The notes under the pieces: generated by a model
Databases searched by the model: none
Told to the model about the DNA's origin: nothing
The model's input: the letters and a program-made list of their open reading frames with translations, nothing else
Source of the DNA: Candidatus Haliotispira prima
GTDB lineage: Bacteria > Spirochaetota > Spirochaetia > SP-2023
NCBI GenBank assembly: GCA_029867005.1
Contig: CP123443.1
Coordinates: 1,736,001 to 1,800,000 of the forward strand
Direction of reading: 5' to 3'
DNA: 64,000 nucleotides
Shown: one piece after another, positions 1 through 9,220 of the stretch
How positions within the stretch are numbered: position 1 is the stretch's first letter
How the letters are laid out: each line of letters starts with the position of its first letter
Translations under genes and position numbers: made by a program

Positions 1-93
1 ACCCAGAAACTACACGCCCGCGGCCCAATGGGCTTGGAAGCACTGACCTGCGCCAAATGGTTCGGGCAGGGGAACGGTCAGACCCGAAGCTAA
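1..93 (+). CDS. proA: Glutamate-5-semialdehyde dehydrogenase, C-terminal fragment (gamma-glutamyl phosphate reductase)
   Basis: The window opens inside a plus-strand reading frame that ends with TAA at 91-93. The 30 visible residues include [15 protein letters not shown] followed by a GNGQTR ending, which matches the conserved C-terminus of ProA ([14 protein letters not shown]...GNGQ-R). ProA reduces gamma-glutamyl phosphate to the semialdehyde in proline synthesis. The gene faces the next gene tail to tail, with 22 bases between the two stop codons. Only the tail is present, so catalytic residues cannot be checked. Confidence 0.85.
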   Translation, partial: TQKLHARGPMGLEALTCAKWFGQGNGQTRS

Positions 94-115
94 ATAAAGC
101 TAGGTATTTTTAATG

Positions 116-1039
116 TCAGGACTTCTCGGAGAAAATCACCTCTGACCAGCGTTGTAATACTATAGCAGCGGCAACCCCCAGATTCAGGCTCTGCTTGATA
201 CCGGGCGTGGGAATGCTGAGCAGACCGCCGCCAAGGCGACGGTTCTCCGCGCCGGCACAATATTCCAACAATTCCGGACGCAACCCACTCTCTTCCGCCC
301 CCACCAACAACAAGCCGCCGGTACCGGGAAACCGATATTCTCCCGGTACCGACATTTTTCCGTTGTCGGCCCCTCCAAACTTTGGGCCCAAATATTGAGT
401 CACTACATCCCGGGTTTCCAAGCCGAGCCAAGGCAGCCCTTTCAAATCCGGTTCGTCCTGCGGAACATTGCTGCGCCGAGCCGGCAACCATTCTATACAA
501 CCCATCGCCGCACGTCTGGCACGTGGATGCTCTAGGTCCGGACAGTGTCGATGCAGCCAAATTTCGCGCACACCGAAGGCCGCCGCACTGCGAAAAACAG
601 AGCCCACATTGAACGGAGAGCGCACGCGATCCAGATAGAGTACCAAATCGGCGGTCGAGCCGGTTTCCGCGCCCTCTTCGCCTGCGACAAGACCTTCATT
701 AGCACCCATGCCATCAATATTCATGGCATCATCGGAAGACCAATCACTGGGCTCAATCCCACAGAGCTGCTTCAACAACTCTTCCAGCTCACGGCGTTCC
801 GCTGCTCCAACCGCATCTGCTTTGTCAAAAGAGCCGCACCAACGTTCCCATTGGGCCTCCAAAGCCCGGCCCAACCGCAGCTGCTCTTCAACCAAGCCCT
901 CCAGATACTGAACATAAAAGGCCCGCAGCTGCGCCGGTTCCAAAAGCGCAGAACTCTGCGCCAACTCCGGCAGACTCCGCAATAGCCACCGCACCTGATT
1001 CTTTCGACTGAGACGGGCAAATTTTTTTACCGGAATCAT
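116..1039 (-). CDS. TrmH/SpoU-family RNA 2'-O-methyltransferase
   Basis: A 307-residue protein with a C-terminal SPOUT methyltransferase domain. Motif 1 is seen as SPFNVGSVFRSAAAFG (about residues 141-156, with the N and R of the family), motif 2 as LLLVGAEESGL, and motif 3 as the SIPTPG...SLNLGVAAAIVL knot near the C-terminus. The first 130 residues are helical and charged with no recognised domain, longer than in minimal TrmH proteins. The ATG at 1039 (MIPVKK) is preferred over the further upstream start because the extra 28 residues would run into the terminator hairpin at 1081-1102. SpoU enzymes methylate tRNA or rRNA ribose; the target cannot be told here. It converges on proA. Confidence 0.85.
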   Translation of the reverse strand: MIPVKKFARLSRKNQVRWLLRSLPELAQSSALLEPAQLRAFYVQYLEGLVEEQLRLGRALEAQWERWCGSFDKADAVGAAERRELEELLKQLCGIEPSDWSSDDAMNIDGMGANEGLVAGEEGAETGSTADLVLYLDRVRSPFNVGSVFRSAAAFGVREIWLHRHCPDLEHPRARRAAMGCIEWLPARRSNVPQDEPDLKGLPWLGLETRDVVTQYLGPKFGGADNGKMSVPGEYRFPGTGGLLLVGAEESGLRPELLEYCAGAENRRLGGGLLSIPTPGIKQSLNLGVAAAIVLQRWSEVIFSEKS

Positions 1040-1080
1040 TTTCTCATTCCGAACAAAGACTTGCGAATAGAAACAAAAAA

Positions 1081-1102
1081 GGCCGCCACAAACGTGGCGG
1101 CC
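1081..1102 (-). terminator. Rho-independent terminator downstream of the FlgM-like gene
   Basis: GGCCGCCAC and GTGGCGGCC form a perfect 9-bp GC-rich stem around a 4-base AAAC loop. On the minus strand the stem is followed by six T residues (plus-strand A run 1075-1080). It lies 26 bases past the FlgM-like stop codon and ends that transcript. The short T run on the other side makes it potentially bidirectional. Confidence 0.85.
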
Positions 1103-1128
1103 TTTTGGCACAGCAAAGGACAACCAGA

Positions 1129-1416
1129 CTACACATTCCAGTGATCGAGCAGACGATCTGCCGTGCTGCCAATAACGACCTGGTCCGGATACGAGGGATC
1201 CTGCAATTTATCGAGAAGTTCCGAAACCCTTCCGGAACGAATATCCGGAACCGACATAGCCACACCCCGAGCTCTCCGGATTTCCGCACTTTGCTTGGCA
1301 GCCTTGGTCAGACTGATTGTGTCCTGTTCCACTTGGCGCACCGGCTGCTGAGGACGGACAATACTTCGCTTAACTACGGTGTAATGCTCTGTGGAACTAA
1401 TTTTATCAATAGGCAT
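1129..1416 (-). CDS. flgM: FlgM-like anti-sigma-28 factor
   Basis: A 95-residue protein. The N-terminal half is polar and probably flexible (MPIDKISSTEHY...). The C-terminal half carries the FlgM pattern: DTISLTKAAKQSAEI, then a VPDIRSGRVSELLDKLQDP helix and a short VIGSTADRLLDHW helix. FlgM proteins bind sigma-28 (FliA) and hold back late flagellar genes until the hook is complete. The ATG at 1416 has an AGGA sequence about 8 bases upstream. It is followed by a strong terminator and preceded by rsmI, so it may be transcribed alone or with rsmI. Family assignment rests on pattern and length, and it fits the flagellar genes at 22-26 kb. Confidence 0.7.
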   Translation of the reverse strand: MPIDKISSTEHYTVVKRSIVRPQQPVRQVEQDTISLTKAAKQSAEIRRARGVAMSVPDIRSGRVSELLDKLQDPSYPDQVVIGSTADRLLDHWNV

Positions 1417-1504
1417 ATCTCAATTCCTACAAACTTTATTCCCCGAGAGATTCCAACCCTTCCGACCCTAGTCTGTCAATCCACAAACAATGCAATCGGG
1501 AGTC

Positions 1505-2389
1505 TCATTCTTCGGCAACCAACAACGTAAACTCACCACGAACCAGTGTCATCAACTTCAACTGACACAGTAGATGATCGGATGTTCCCCATAAAAACTG
1601 TGCATTTTTTTTTGTCATTTCCCGGCCCAAAAACAGAACCCGCTGAGGGGCCAAGCAATCGATATCTTTCAATGTTGCCTCCACCCGAAAAGGCGATTCA
1701 TAGAAAACAAAGCTGTGCCCCTGCTCCAGCCAATGTCGCAACTCGCGCTGCCGCCGTCCGCTCTTGGGACTGAGGAAACCGACAAAACTCAGGGGCTTAC
1801 AGGAACATGAAGCCAAGCTGGCCATCATTGTCAGGGCCGATGGGCCCGGCAAAGCCTCGACCGCAAAGCCTTCTCCGCGCACGGCGGCGACCAACTTCAT
1901 CCCGGGGTCATTGATGCCCGGTGTGCCCGCATCACTGATATAGGCAATGCTTCTGCCCCTTTCCAACAATTTGACTAAGCCTCCGGCACCAGCCTCCTCA
2001 TTGCCCGCTTGGCAGACCAACAACTGCTCCGGATAAATCCGGTATTCGCGCAGCAAATTGCGGGACCGCATCAGACTCTCACAGGCAATGACATCTACCG
2101 ATGTCAGGATGTCCAGGGCACGCAGGGTGATGTCGCGCAAATTGCCGATAGGAGTAGCCACCATATATAAAGTCTGTGGCCGAGCCCGTTCCCCCGCCTC
2201 CGGTGATTTCCCCGGCAAGCCGGCAAGACCGGCCACACCTTCCGGAAGTACCGGCCCTTCCCCACCCGGCTTACCGCTATTCGACCCCATACTCCGGCTC
2301 AGACCTTTAGAACCTTTCCGGCCTTGGACTTTCCCATGACCTTCGCCTTGGCCGTGATTGGAGCGTTTGCTTACTTTTCTATTTCCCAT
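1505..2389 (-). CDS. rsmI: 16S rRNA (cytidine-1402 2'-O)-methyltransferase RsmI
   Basis: The core begins with TLYMVATPIGNLRDITLRAL and continues with the tetrapyrrole-methylase signatures ISDAGTPGINDPG, VEALPGPSALTMMAS and FVFYESPFRV, all typical of RsmI, which methylates C1402 of 16S rRNA using AdoMet. The core is complete to its C-terminus. The start is uncertain. A GTG at 2434, an ATG at 2389 and an ATG at 2290 are all in frame, and none has a strong ribosome binding site. Using 2389 gives 294 residues, with about 70 residues before the core that are rich in Gly, Ser, Lys and Arg. This tail is absent from typical RsmI and may be real, or may be untranslated. Confidence 0.88.
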   Translation of the reverse strand: MGNRKVSKRSNHGQGEGHGKVQGRKGSKGLSRSMGSNSGKPGGEGPVLPEGVAGLAGLPGKSPEAGERARPQTLYMVATPIGNLRDITLRALDILTSVDVIACESLMRSRNLLREYRIYPEQLLVCQAGNEEAGAGGLVKLLERGRSIAYISDAGTPGINDPGMKLVAAVRGEGFAVEALPGPSALTMMASLASCSCKPLSFVGFLSPKSGRRQRELRHWLEQGHSFVFYESPFRVEATLKDIDCLAPQRVLFLGREMTKKNAQFLWGTSDHLLCQLKLMTLVRGEFTLLVAEE

Positions 2390-2479
2390 AAAACAAAATA
2401 CAAATACACCTTTTAGATCATTTTTAACCGTCACATCATCTTTGACCGCAAAACTTGCCCACCCATTCCGATCCCGGGA

Positions 2480-3586
2480 TCAAAGGGAAAACGGACTCAA
2501 TACCCGGCGCACCGCGCCGAGATAGGAGTGGCCAAACATTAATAGATGATTGAGCCAGTGGTATAGATTATAGATTTCAAAACGCTGCTCCCAACCGGGA
2601 TCGGCAGCTTGCAGGGAATAATATTCACGATAAAAATCGATTGAAAATCCGCCAAACATCTTGGTCATCGCTAAATCCACTTCGTGATGGCCATAGTAGC
2701 ATGCCGGATCAATCAGTATCGGGCACGCTTTCGGTTTCCTATCGCCGCGCTCTCCCCACCACAAGACATTGCCGGACCACAAATCACCGTGCAACAGGGA
2801 AGCCCTTTCCAACCGGGGCAGAAGTTCTCCCAGATGCCGACACAAATTCTCACCGGCCCCCTGCTCCCGCTTGCCCAACAGACCTTTCCGCGCACAGGCC
2901 TCCAACAGAGGCCGCAGGCGAAACTGATCAAAAAAATCCGGCCATTCACTCGCCCGAAAAAATCCTGTTTTCGGCAGATTCTGCTGGCCCGTCATGCCAA
3001 TAAAATTATTGCAAAAGAACCCCAGCCATTGCCCCGTCAGAAGCTTCTCCTGCCCGGCTCGAAGCTTGGCAGACTGTTCTTCAGTCAGGTCAAATATCCG
3101 GTTCGACGTTTCATTCCAAAGCCCGCCAGTCCGCAGCGAAGGCGGGGCGAAATGCAGTCGGTGCAAGAGCTGTGCCAAGCCCCGCGAATCAACGTAACTG
3201 TGTGGTCTGGGGCCACACAGTGCCATGTATTCGAGCAACAGAACTTGGACATCCTTATCCTGCCGCCAACAAAGCGGCTCCGGCACGAAGTGCCCATCCG
3301 GCACCGGAACCGATGCCATGGCCCGCAAACTGAGGGCCTCGGTGCGCAACTGCCCCAAGCACGGAGATTCCGGCAAGGGTACACGGCCGGAATCACGGGC
3401 AACTTTCAGGCAGACAGGCGGAAATGCACCTGTCTTGCTTTGCAAAAGATAGACTTCGCTGCAATCGCCGCCACTCAACGGCTCCAATAAAATATCCAAC
3501 ATTTGGCCGGCATTCGCGGCCTGCGGCTGCCAAAATGCCAGAGCCGTCTGCAACACTGTATTCTTGCGTAAATCCCCAAAATCCAC
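2480..3586 (-). CDS. Fructosamine/ketosamine-3-kinase family protein
   Basis: A 368-residue protein of the fructosamine-kinase/aminoglycoside-phosphotransferase fold. The catalytic loop LLHGDLWSGNVLW lies at residues 264-276 and the metal-binding aspartate at D293 in LIDPACYYGHHEVDLAM; both match the family closely. The LSGGDCSEVY segment near residue 37 is the nucleotide loop. Family members phosphorylate sugar-protein adducts for deglycation repair. Length exceeds the usual 290 or so because of a segment around 175-255 between the lobes. The start codon is GTG at 3586, 17 bases after the stop of the upstream TIGR03545-type gene, so the two are probably co-transcribed. Substrate unknown. Confidence 0.8.
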   Translation of the reverse strand: MDFGDLRKNTVLQTALAFWQPQAANAGQMLDILLEPLSGGDCSEVYLLQSKTGAFPPVCLKVARDSGRVPLPESPCLGQLRTEALSLRAMASVPVPDGHFVPEPLCWRQDKDVQVLLLEYMALCGPRPHSYVDSRGLAQLLHRLHFAPPSLRTGGLWNETSNRIFDLTEEQSAKLRAGQEKLLTGQWLGFFCNNFIGMTGQQNLPKTGFFRASEWPDFFDQFRLRPLLEACARKGLLGKREQGAGENLCRHLGELLPRLERASLLHGDLWSGNVLWWGERGDRKPKACPILIDPACYYGHHEVDLAMTKMFGGFSIDFYREYYSLQAADPGWEQRFEIYNLYHWLNHLLMFGHSYLGAVRRVLSPFSL

Positions 3587-3603
3587 CGCAACAGTACCTG
3601 TAA

Positions 3604-5835
3604 TTAAAACGGTAATTTCGGCAAAGACTTGGGTATCGACTTAGGCACTTCTACTTGCGGAACGATCTTCTGTGCCTCTTTCGCCAACTCATCCGCAACC
3701 TTAGCCGCAGCAATTTCCTTTTGTCTTTCCAGCTCTTTCCGCACTCGGCCCTCTACCTCAGAACCCAATTTCTCCCGGGCCGCCACTTGTTTTTTCTGCG
3801 AGCCCAAAATATCTTTATGTCGCTTTAAATCAGCCAGCTCTTCACGCATCGGGCCCAAATTCAAACCGAGTTCTTCCCTCAGCAATTTCTCCGCTTCAAC
3901 AATGGCCGCCTTCAGTGCCTTTTCTTGCAGACGTTGCAATTCTCGGTTCAAAATGCTCTCAATATTCGTTTCCAATTGCAAATCGGCAAGCTCGCCGGAA
4001 TCGCTCAACTCGAAACCGGCCTCCAGCTCGACATCATTGTTTTCCAATACCGAAGCCACGGTTTCCTGCAACAAGTTCGTCTCGCCATCTCGTTCCAACC
4101 GGGGCCGGTAGATTTCTGCTTCCAGAATGCCGCGCACAGCCCCGGAGCCCAACTCTGCCTGTTCCAAGCGCAATTTCGTGCGCATCTTGGCCTGGTAAGA
4201 ATGAATATAAGGCATTTGCAGCTTGGCAAAAACTTCTTCGGGCAGGCTAAAAGGCTGCTCCCGCAGCTCAAACTCGACAAAGTTCTGCTGCAAACCGGCA
4301 CAAATGTCCAAAAACAGGGGCTGACAATTTGCCACTTTCCGGGCTTTACTACGGTTTTCCAGGAGGAAACGTGCCTCAGTCTCCACTCCCCCGTCAATAC
4401 CCAGGTACCGGCCTTCCGGCGGATAACCCATCACGTCGGCATCATTAGTGATATCTCTCACCTCAAAACGCATGTACGGTTGAGCATCTTCGTCTCCCAG
4501 AGAGAAGAAAATACGCTTAATCAGGAAGCCGGGATAATTCGTCCCGGGGAAATAATAATTCCGGCCCCGACGACGGACATCAGCCTCAATAGCGGCCTGC
4601 TTCAGACCATCAACCTTCTTCTGCCGCTTCATTGTTTGGTAGCGTTGCACCATGCTCATTACATTCTTGTTCAGCACTCCAATCTCAGACAGCTTATTTC
4701 TCACATATTGCCGCAAAAAACTGCTGATTGGCGTGCCCAGAATATCGCCGCCGGCAACTTGGTCCTTAAAGTTTCTCAGGTCCTGCTCAAAATTCTTACC
4801 TATGGTATCGATGGCCGCCGCACTTTTTCCTATCTGTTGGTCTAATGTGCGGATATCGCTATCCACTTCCCGGCCCAGCTTCTCGGCTTTTGAGGCCAAA
4901 GCCTTGCCTTTCTGCAACAACTCCGGCGCAGTTTCTGCCGAAATATTATTCAAATCTATAGTTTGGACATCACGTCCGAGTTCCCCGATATTTTTTTTGT
5001 ACTGCTCCGCCTTACCCGGCCACTTTTCGGCCTCAGCGACTTGTTGTCGCAGACTGTCGGCCGCCTGCAAACTGGGAAACCGACCTTTGGCCTGCTCAAA
5101 CAAACCCTGAGCATCAATCCCCGCCATTTTTAGCTCTTTGTCAAGGTCAAAGTCCTTCTCCGGAGCTGCGGACGATTCCCCCTGTCCCGTGCCCTTCCCG
5201 ACACGTACGCCGGCAACTTCACGCCGAGTATTCCAGCGCAAATGTTCGCCCCGAATCTCGTTAATGACAACCTTGCGCAACAGCAGTTGCCACACAGATA
5301 TGTCTACCTGTGTCGAGCCAAGCTCGATCAGATTGAAACGCAGGTCCTGCGGGTTGGCTATGGCCAGCCGGGCAAATCCCAGCCGGCCACTCCAGTGCAA
5401 ATAGGCATTATCACATTCTACGGAAGCACCGGTAATCGAACGGAGGCCTCTCTCAATACCCCGTTCCACCAGTTTATTTTTAAATACGATATTGAACACC
5501 ACAAAAGCGGAGATGAGGACAGACAGACCGATAAGCTTAATGGCCTTTAGGCTCTTTTTGTTCCGTTTAATCAGCTTCAGCAGCTTCTTGAGTTTCTTTG
5601 CCTCTACCTTACTCAGCGACTCTCGCACAAACAGGAGCTGCTGACTTCCCAATTCCCGTATATCCAGCAGTTCGCGCAGGGCTTCCGACTCTCCGACCCC
5701 GTGCAAAAAACGTTGATAGTATTTTTTCAGTTGGGCTTCGGTCAGCCCCCCTTGCAAGCCCTTGGCTTTGCCGATTCCCCGAAGTTTCGGGACTCTCCCC
5801 GGTTTGGATTTTCTCATCCTTTTTACTTTAGCCAT
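3604..5835 (-). CDS. TIGR03545-like envelope protein with AsmA-like features
   Basis: A 743-residue protein. It has a basic cytoplasmic N-terminus of about 95 residues, one membrane segment near residues 99-118 (LIGLSVLISAFVVFNIVF), and a long presumed periplasmic part. The segment after the membrane helix (RGIERGLRSITGASVE, then short strands) resembles AsmA-type proteins, and residues 230-420 and the C-terminal 110 residues are charged and coiled-coil-like. It sits directly downstream of a TIGR03546-type gene; these two families are known to occur as a gene pair in bacteria with outer membranes. Function unknown; a role in envelope maintenance is only inferred. The start at 5835 lacks a strong ribosome binding site; ATG at 5820 is an alternative. 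Confidence 0.72.
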   Translation of the reverse strand: MAKVKRMRKSKPGRVPKLRGIGKAKGLQGGLTEAQLKKYYQRFLHGVGESEALRELLDIRELGSQQLLFVRESLSKVEAKKLKKLLKLIKRNKKSLKAIKLIGLSVLISAFVVFNIVFKNKLVERGIERGLRSITGASVECDNAYLHWSGRLGFARLAIANPQDLRFNLIELGSTQVDISVWQLLLRKVVINEIRGEHLRWNTRREVAGVRVGKGTGQGESSAAPEKDFDLDKELKMAGIDAQGLFEQAKGRFPSLQAADSLRQQVAEAEKWPGKAEQYKKNIGELGRDVQTIDLNNISAETAPELLQKGKALASKAEKLGREVDSDIRTLDQQIGKSAAAIDTIGKNFEQDLRNFKDQVAGGDILGTPISSFLRQYVRNKLSEIGVLNKNVMSMVQRYQTMKRQKKVDGLKQAAIEADVRRRGRNYYFPGTNYPGFLIKRIFFSLGDEDAQPYMRFEVRDITNDADVMGYPPEGRYLGIDGGVETEARFLLENRSKARKVANCQPLFLDICAGLQQNFVEFELREQPFSLPEEVFAKLQMPYIHSYQAKMRTKLRLEQAELGSGAVRGILEAEIYRPRLERDGETNLLQETVASVLENNDVELEAGFELSDSGELADLQLETNIESILNRELQRLQEKALKAAIVEAEKLLREELGLNLGPMREELADLKRHKDILGSQKKQVAAREKLGSEVEGRVRKELERQKEIAAAKVADELAKEAQKIVPQVEVPKSIPKSLPKLPF

Positions 5836-5885
5836 TAAATGATTCCCTACCGTGTCAAAATGATTTCCCTGCGCTGAAGATGCCG

Positions 5886-6419
5886 CTAGCGTACAATGGA
5901 GATAATCTCGGCGGCCTTGCGATATTTATCAATCAAAGTATTTACGATGGGGAATTTACCCAATATTCGGATAAATTTTGAGCGCAAAAACCGGTCCCGC
6001 AGTTGCTTGCGATACACTCTCACCAAGAAGTAGCTCGAAAACAGAACAGGTATCGAAAGAAACGGCCCCAACAAAAATGCCCCCATTACCACACTGTTAT
6101 CAAACTTGGTCCACGGCACAATCGGAGCGTTTTTCAGCACTGTAAAAAAACCGTACAAACTATCCCGGCTCAACACCAGCCAACCAAAATTGTCCAACAA
6201 TGGGGTGAATGGCCCGACACATAATTTTAGGAGGAAGGCTCCCAATATCACAGCACCCTGGTTGATCCGAAAGAAACCGCTGAGGACCAACAGTACTATC
6301 CAAAGTACATTGTCCATCGGCAACAAAGCCAACCAAAAACCGTAGGCTATGCCTGCGGCAATCTCCATGGGTTTACCGTTACCGTTTAAAGCAACAAAAA
6401 ATTTTAATATTCCAAACAT
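5886..6419 (-). CDS. TIGR03546-family integral membrane protein
   Basis: A 177-residue protein with about four membrane segments. The N-terminal pattern (LKFFVALNGNGKPMEIAAG, then a membrane helix, then FRINQGAVILGAFLLKL) and the FDNSVVMGAFLLGPF segment match the TIGR03546 family, which is related to DUF2062. The ATG at 6419 has AGG about 8 bases upstream. It lies 50 bases before the TIGR03545-like partner, the order expected for this pair. The family has no established biochemical role. The charged C-terminus after the last helix (RVYRKQLRDRFLRSK) should be cytoplasmic. Confidence 0.75.
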   Translation of the reverse strand: MFGILKFFVALNGNGKPMEIAAGIAYGFWLALLPMDNVLWIVLLVLSGFFRINQGAVILGAFLLKLCVGPFTPLLDNFGWLVLSRDSLYGFFTVLKNAPIVPWTKFDNSVVMGAFLLGPFLSIPVLFSSYFLVRVYRKQLRDRFLRSKFIRILGKFPIVNTLIDKYRKAAEIISIVR

Positions 6420-6464
6420 CTTTCTGACCTTTAGCCTAAACCAACTCCGACACTCTATCGAACA

Positions 6465-6974
6465 TCAGTACTCCATTTCTTCTTCGTTCCGGTACAGCAA
6501 TTCTATGTTTACTGCCGCAAACATCTCTTCACTTTCCCGCCCCCGGGAATAGCGTTTACCCACAACCACCCTCCGGATTCCAATATTAATGATCATCATA
6601 GCACAGCTGCGACACGGTGTCATAGTGCAGTAGACCGTAGCACCATTCAGTACCAAGCCAAATTTAGCCGCCTGACAAATGGCGTTCTGTTCAGCATGAA
6701 CGGTCCTCATACAGTGCGAACTCACACTGCCGTCTTCATGTGTAACCCGCTTAAGAAGATGCCCAACTTCATCACAATGGGGCAGCCCGGCAGGGGCACC
6801 GACATAACCTGTAGCCAAAATTTGCTTGTCTTTCACAATCACGCAACCGCTGCGCCCCCGGTCACAAGTGGCTCGCCCGGAAATCGCTTCACAGACTTCA
6901 AAGAAATAGTCATCCCAACTCGGACGCTGTATACCCGTCTCTCCCTTTTTTTGTACTTTTATTTCATTATCCAT
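6465..6974 (-). CDS. dCMP deaminase / cytidine-deaminase-fold protein (ComEB type)
   Basis: A 169-residue zinc deaminase. The catalytic HAE motif is at residues 93-95 (TVHAEQNAIC) and the zinc ligands are in PCRSC at 120-124, as in dCMP deaminases. CDRGRSGCVIVKDKQILATGY and the later GAPAGLPHCDE segment match the ComEB/dCMP deaminase pattern of nucleotide recognition. The enzyme makes dUMP from dCMP for thymidylate synthesis. All catalytic residues are present and the length is normal. The start at 6974 has AAAGA just upstream. It lies 45 bases upstream of the TIGR03546 gene and may be in the same transcript. Confidence 0.88.
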   Translation of the reverse strand: MDNEIKVQKKGETGIQRPSWDDYFFEVCEAISGRATCDRGRSGCVIVKDKQILATGYVGAPAGLPHCDEVGHLLKRVTHEDGSVSSHCMRTVHAEQNAICQAAKFGLVLNGATVYCTMTPCRSCAMMIINIGIRRVVVGKRYSRGRESEEMFAAVNIELLYRNEEEMEY

Positions 6975-7035
6975 ATCTTTTTCTCTTTTTTCCGAAAGGC
7001 TTCCAATCTAATAATTTTATATCTGCCAATGATAA

Positions 7036-9156
7036 CTAGTCCAGTTCAAATCGATTGATCTTTTCATTGATGGAATAGACACGCTCCGTATTCAGAACTA
7101 CCTGGCTGTTCAGGCTCTCAAAAAGAGAAACTACTTTTTCACTCATGTTCGACTGACGTTGACTCGACATACTGATCGTCTTAATTTCCCGTTCCAGATT
7201 GATAGTCGTCTCGGTCAGCTCATCCAAAACGCCAACCTGCTCCCGGGTAGAACTCAAAATCTCTTCGGTGGTCGCCAAAAGTTCTTCAATCTCCGAATTG
7301 ATCGTGACAGACTGTTTGTTTTGCTCGTCAATCGAATTGTAAATGTGGTGGAACAGTGTTGCCGAAGTTTGGGTACTGTTGACAATCAACTGAAAGGACC
7401 GGCTCACATGACGCGAAAGCAGGACTCCCACCTCTACTTTCCGCACCATTTCTTCAATCTGGGCACGAATTGCTTTACTTTGAATTCCCGAATCATCGGA
7501 TAAATTGCGCACGGACTGGGCAACCACAGAAAAACCCAACCCGTGGTTGCCGGCATGAGCCGATTCAATGGAGGCACTCATCGCCAACAAACCTGTTTGG
7601 CCCGAGATTTTCTCAATCGAACTGACTATATCCCGAATGCTATAAGATGTCCGGAAAATTTCTTCCATCACATGATGGTTATTTTGCACTATGTCTAAAC
7701 CACTGCCGGCAGAACTACTTAGCTTTTCAAACAATTTGGCAACGTTCTTGCTCGATTGCTCCATCTCGACAATCGCCGTTTTCACCCTGTTCACAGTGTC
7801 CTTTGCACTTTCCAGCTGCCTTTTTTGAATGCTCACCTCATTGTTGATGGATTTTATAATCTCGCGCAAATCGTTAAAAGCTTCCCGAATACTTTGTATA
7901 GATTGCAATTGTAAATCTGCCTTCAAACTGATTGATGCAAAATTGTGAGTAAGATTGTAGACTTCATTGGTTCCGCCGGCAGAATCTGCGATAGAACTCT
8001 CCGATGTATCAGATAACTCTATTACAGATGAAACCAAATTCATAATAATTTTATGAATATGACGAAATAAAAGGTTTAGATATCCTGTCATATATCCCAA
8101 GGTATCAAAGCGTAGAAGAGGAACTACCTTTCTTAAACTCGTAACACCCTCTAAGACACCTCTCAGGTAACCGGACAAATAGTAGATCATACGATTTACT
8201 AAGTATATACTGCGCATAAAATATATTACAAAAAGAAACATAATATAAAACATTATAATATAGAACCAGGCATTATTGGCTAAAACACCCCGAAATACAG
8301 CCAGACTGTCCACCTCGTTCAATTTACTGTAGGGATCTACCCCCATTATCAAAATGGTCTGCTGTGAGACTTCCCGTTTTATGATATTTGTAATGAGAAA
8401 GTTATCTAAAGGTATATTTTTTTCATTTAAATTTTCAGAAATACGGAGAAAGCTATCAATAACTATATTCCCATGAAAAGTTGTCAGTGTATCAATGTAT
8501 ATTGTCAACACTATACAAAATACACCCATTAAGATAGCTGTAATCAAAGATTCATAGGCCATATTTAATGGTTTTCTGTTTCCCATTAGGGCGATTTCAA
8601 ATCTATTCATCACATTGCCGATCAGTCTGATTACGGACAAATTAAATAAACGGAATGCCAGAAGACCTAAGCTAAAATTTACCAGAAATGTATTTAATCT
8701 AATTAGCCAATGTTCCCCGCTGACAGCTACAGCAACACTGAACCAGTCCGTAGTTGTCGCAATCGAATAAAAAAACGCATAACTCAGAAAGATAGAAGAA
8801 AGGGCCTTTTGCTTCTTATACAGACAATGAAGCAGCGGCTCGGTATCCTCGGTTTCCCCGTCAGAGTGTCGGGCCAGTTGAACTATCATCTGCCCGGGAG
8901 CCTTCAACATCAAAAAAATTATGATACTATGTCCTATTCCTATTACAACAGCAATTGGCACGTTATATATAGCGAAACTATATATAAAACCGAAGATATC
9001 ATTACTGCCCCAGACACCCAGACTCACAAGATACTTCATCATGCCATGAGTCAATAAATAGCCCGCAACAATAATCCAGAAAAACGAGATTAGCTGAAAT
9101 GACAGCCTGCTGCCTGACGAAACGTAAGCAAATTTATCTTTCCCGGAGTTTGGCAT
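7036..9156 (-). CDS. Multi-membrane methyl-accepting chemotaxis-like protein, divergent signalling tip
   Basis: A 706-residue protein with six or so hydrophobic segments in the first 330 residues, rather than the two of a classic receptor, and only one sizeable likely extracytoplasmic loop (about residues 215-285). The C-terminal 300 residues are a coiled-coil MCP domain. Its hairpin tip, about residues 517-557, reads GQTGLLAMSASIESAHAGN and then GLGFSVVAQSVRNLS. The usual QTNLLALNAAIEAARAGE...GRGFAVVA is recognisable but altered at several CheA/CheW-contact positions. No C-terminal CheR pentapeptide is seen. It follows a homologous gene by 64 bases and probably shares its transcript. Ligand unknown. 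Confidence 0.8.
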   Translation of the reverse strand: MPNSGKDKFAYVSSGSRLSFQLISFFWIIVAGYLLTHGMMKYLVSLGVWGSNDIFGFIYSFAIYNVPIAVVIGIGHSIIIFLMLKAPGQMIVQLARHSDGETEDTEPLLHCLYKKQKALSSIFLSYAFFYSIATTTDWFSVAVAVSGEHWLIRLNTFLVNFSLGLLAFRLFNLSVIRLIGNVMNRFEIALMGNRKPLNMAYESLITAILMGVFCIVLTIYIDTLTTFHGNIVIDSFLRISENLNEKNIPLDNFLITNIIKREVSQQTILIMGVDPYSKLNEVDSLAVFRGVLANNAWFYIIMFYIMFLFVIYFMRSIYLVNRMIYYLSGYLRGVLEGVTSLRKVVPLLRFDTLGYMTGYLNLLFRHIHKIIMNLVSSVIELSDTSESSIADSAGGTNEVYNLTHNFASISLKADLQLQSIQSIREAFNDLREIIKSINNEVSIQKRQLESAKDTVNRVKTAIVEMEQSSKNVAKLFEKLSSSAGSGLDIVQNNHHVMEEIFRTSYSIRDIVSSIEKISGQTGLLAMSASIESAHAGNHGLGFSVVAQSVRNLSDDSGIQSKAIRAQIEEMVRKVEVGVLLSRHVSRSFQLIVNSTQTSATLFHHIYNSIDEQNKQSVTINSEIEELLATTEEILSSTREQVGVLDELTETTINLEREIKTISMSSQRQSNMSEKVVSLFESLNSQVVLNTERVYSINEKINRFELD

Positions 9157-9220
9157 TGCGAAATCTCACTCTTTTTAAAGCTTGCAGAAACCTCCTGAGA
9201 GTTCTGCCAACCGCAGTCTG

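Noticed and set aside
116..1123. Longer start for the TrmH-type gene at 1123
   Set aside because: The extra 28 codons read through the terminator hairpin at 1081-1102 and give a non-conserved Cys/Phe-rich stretch.
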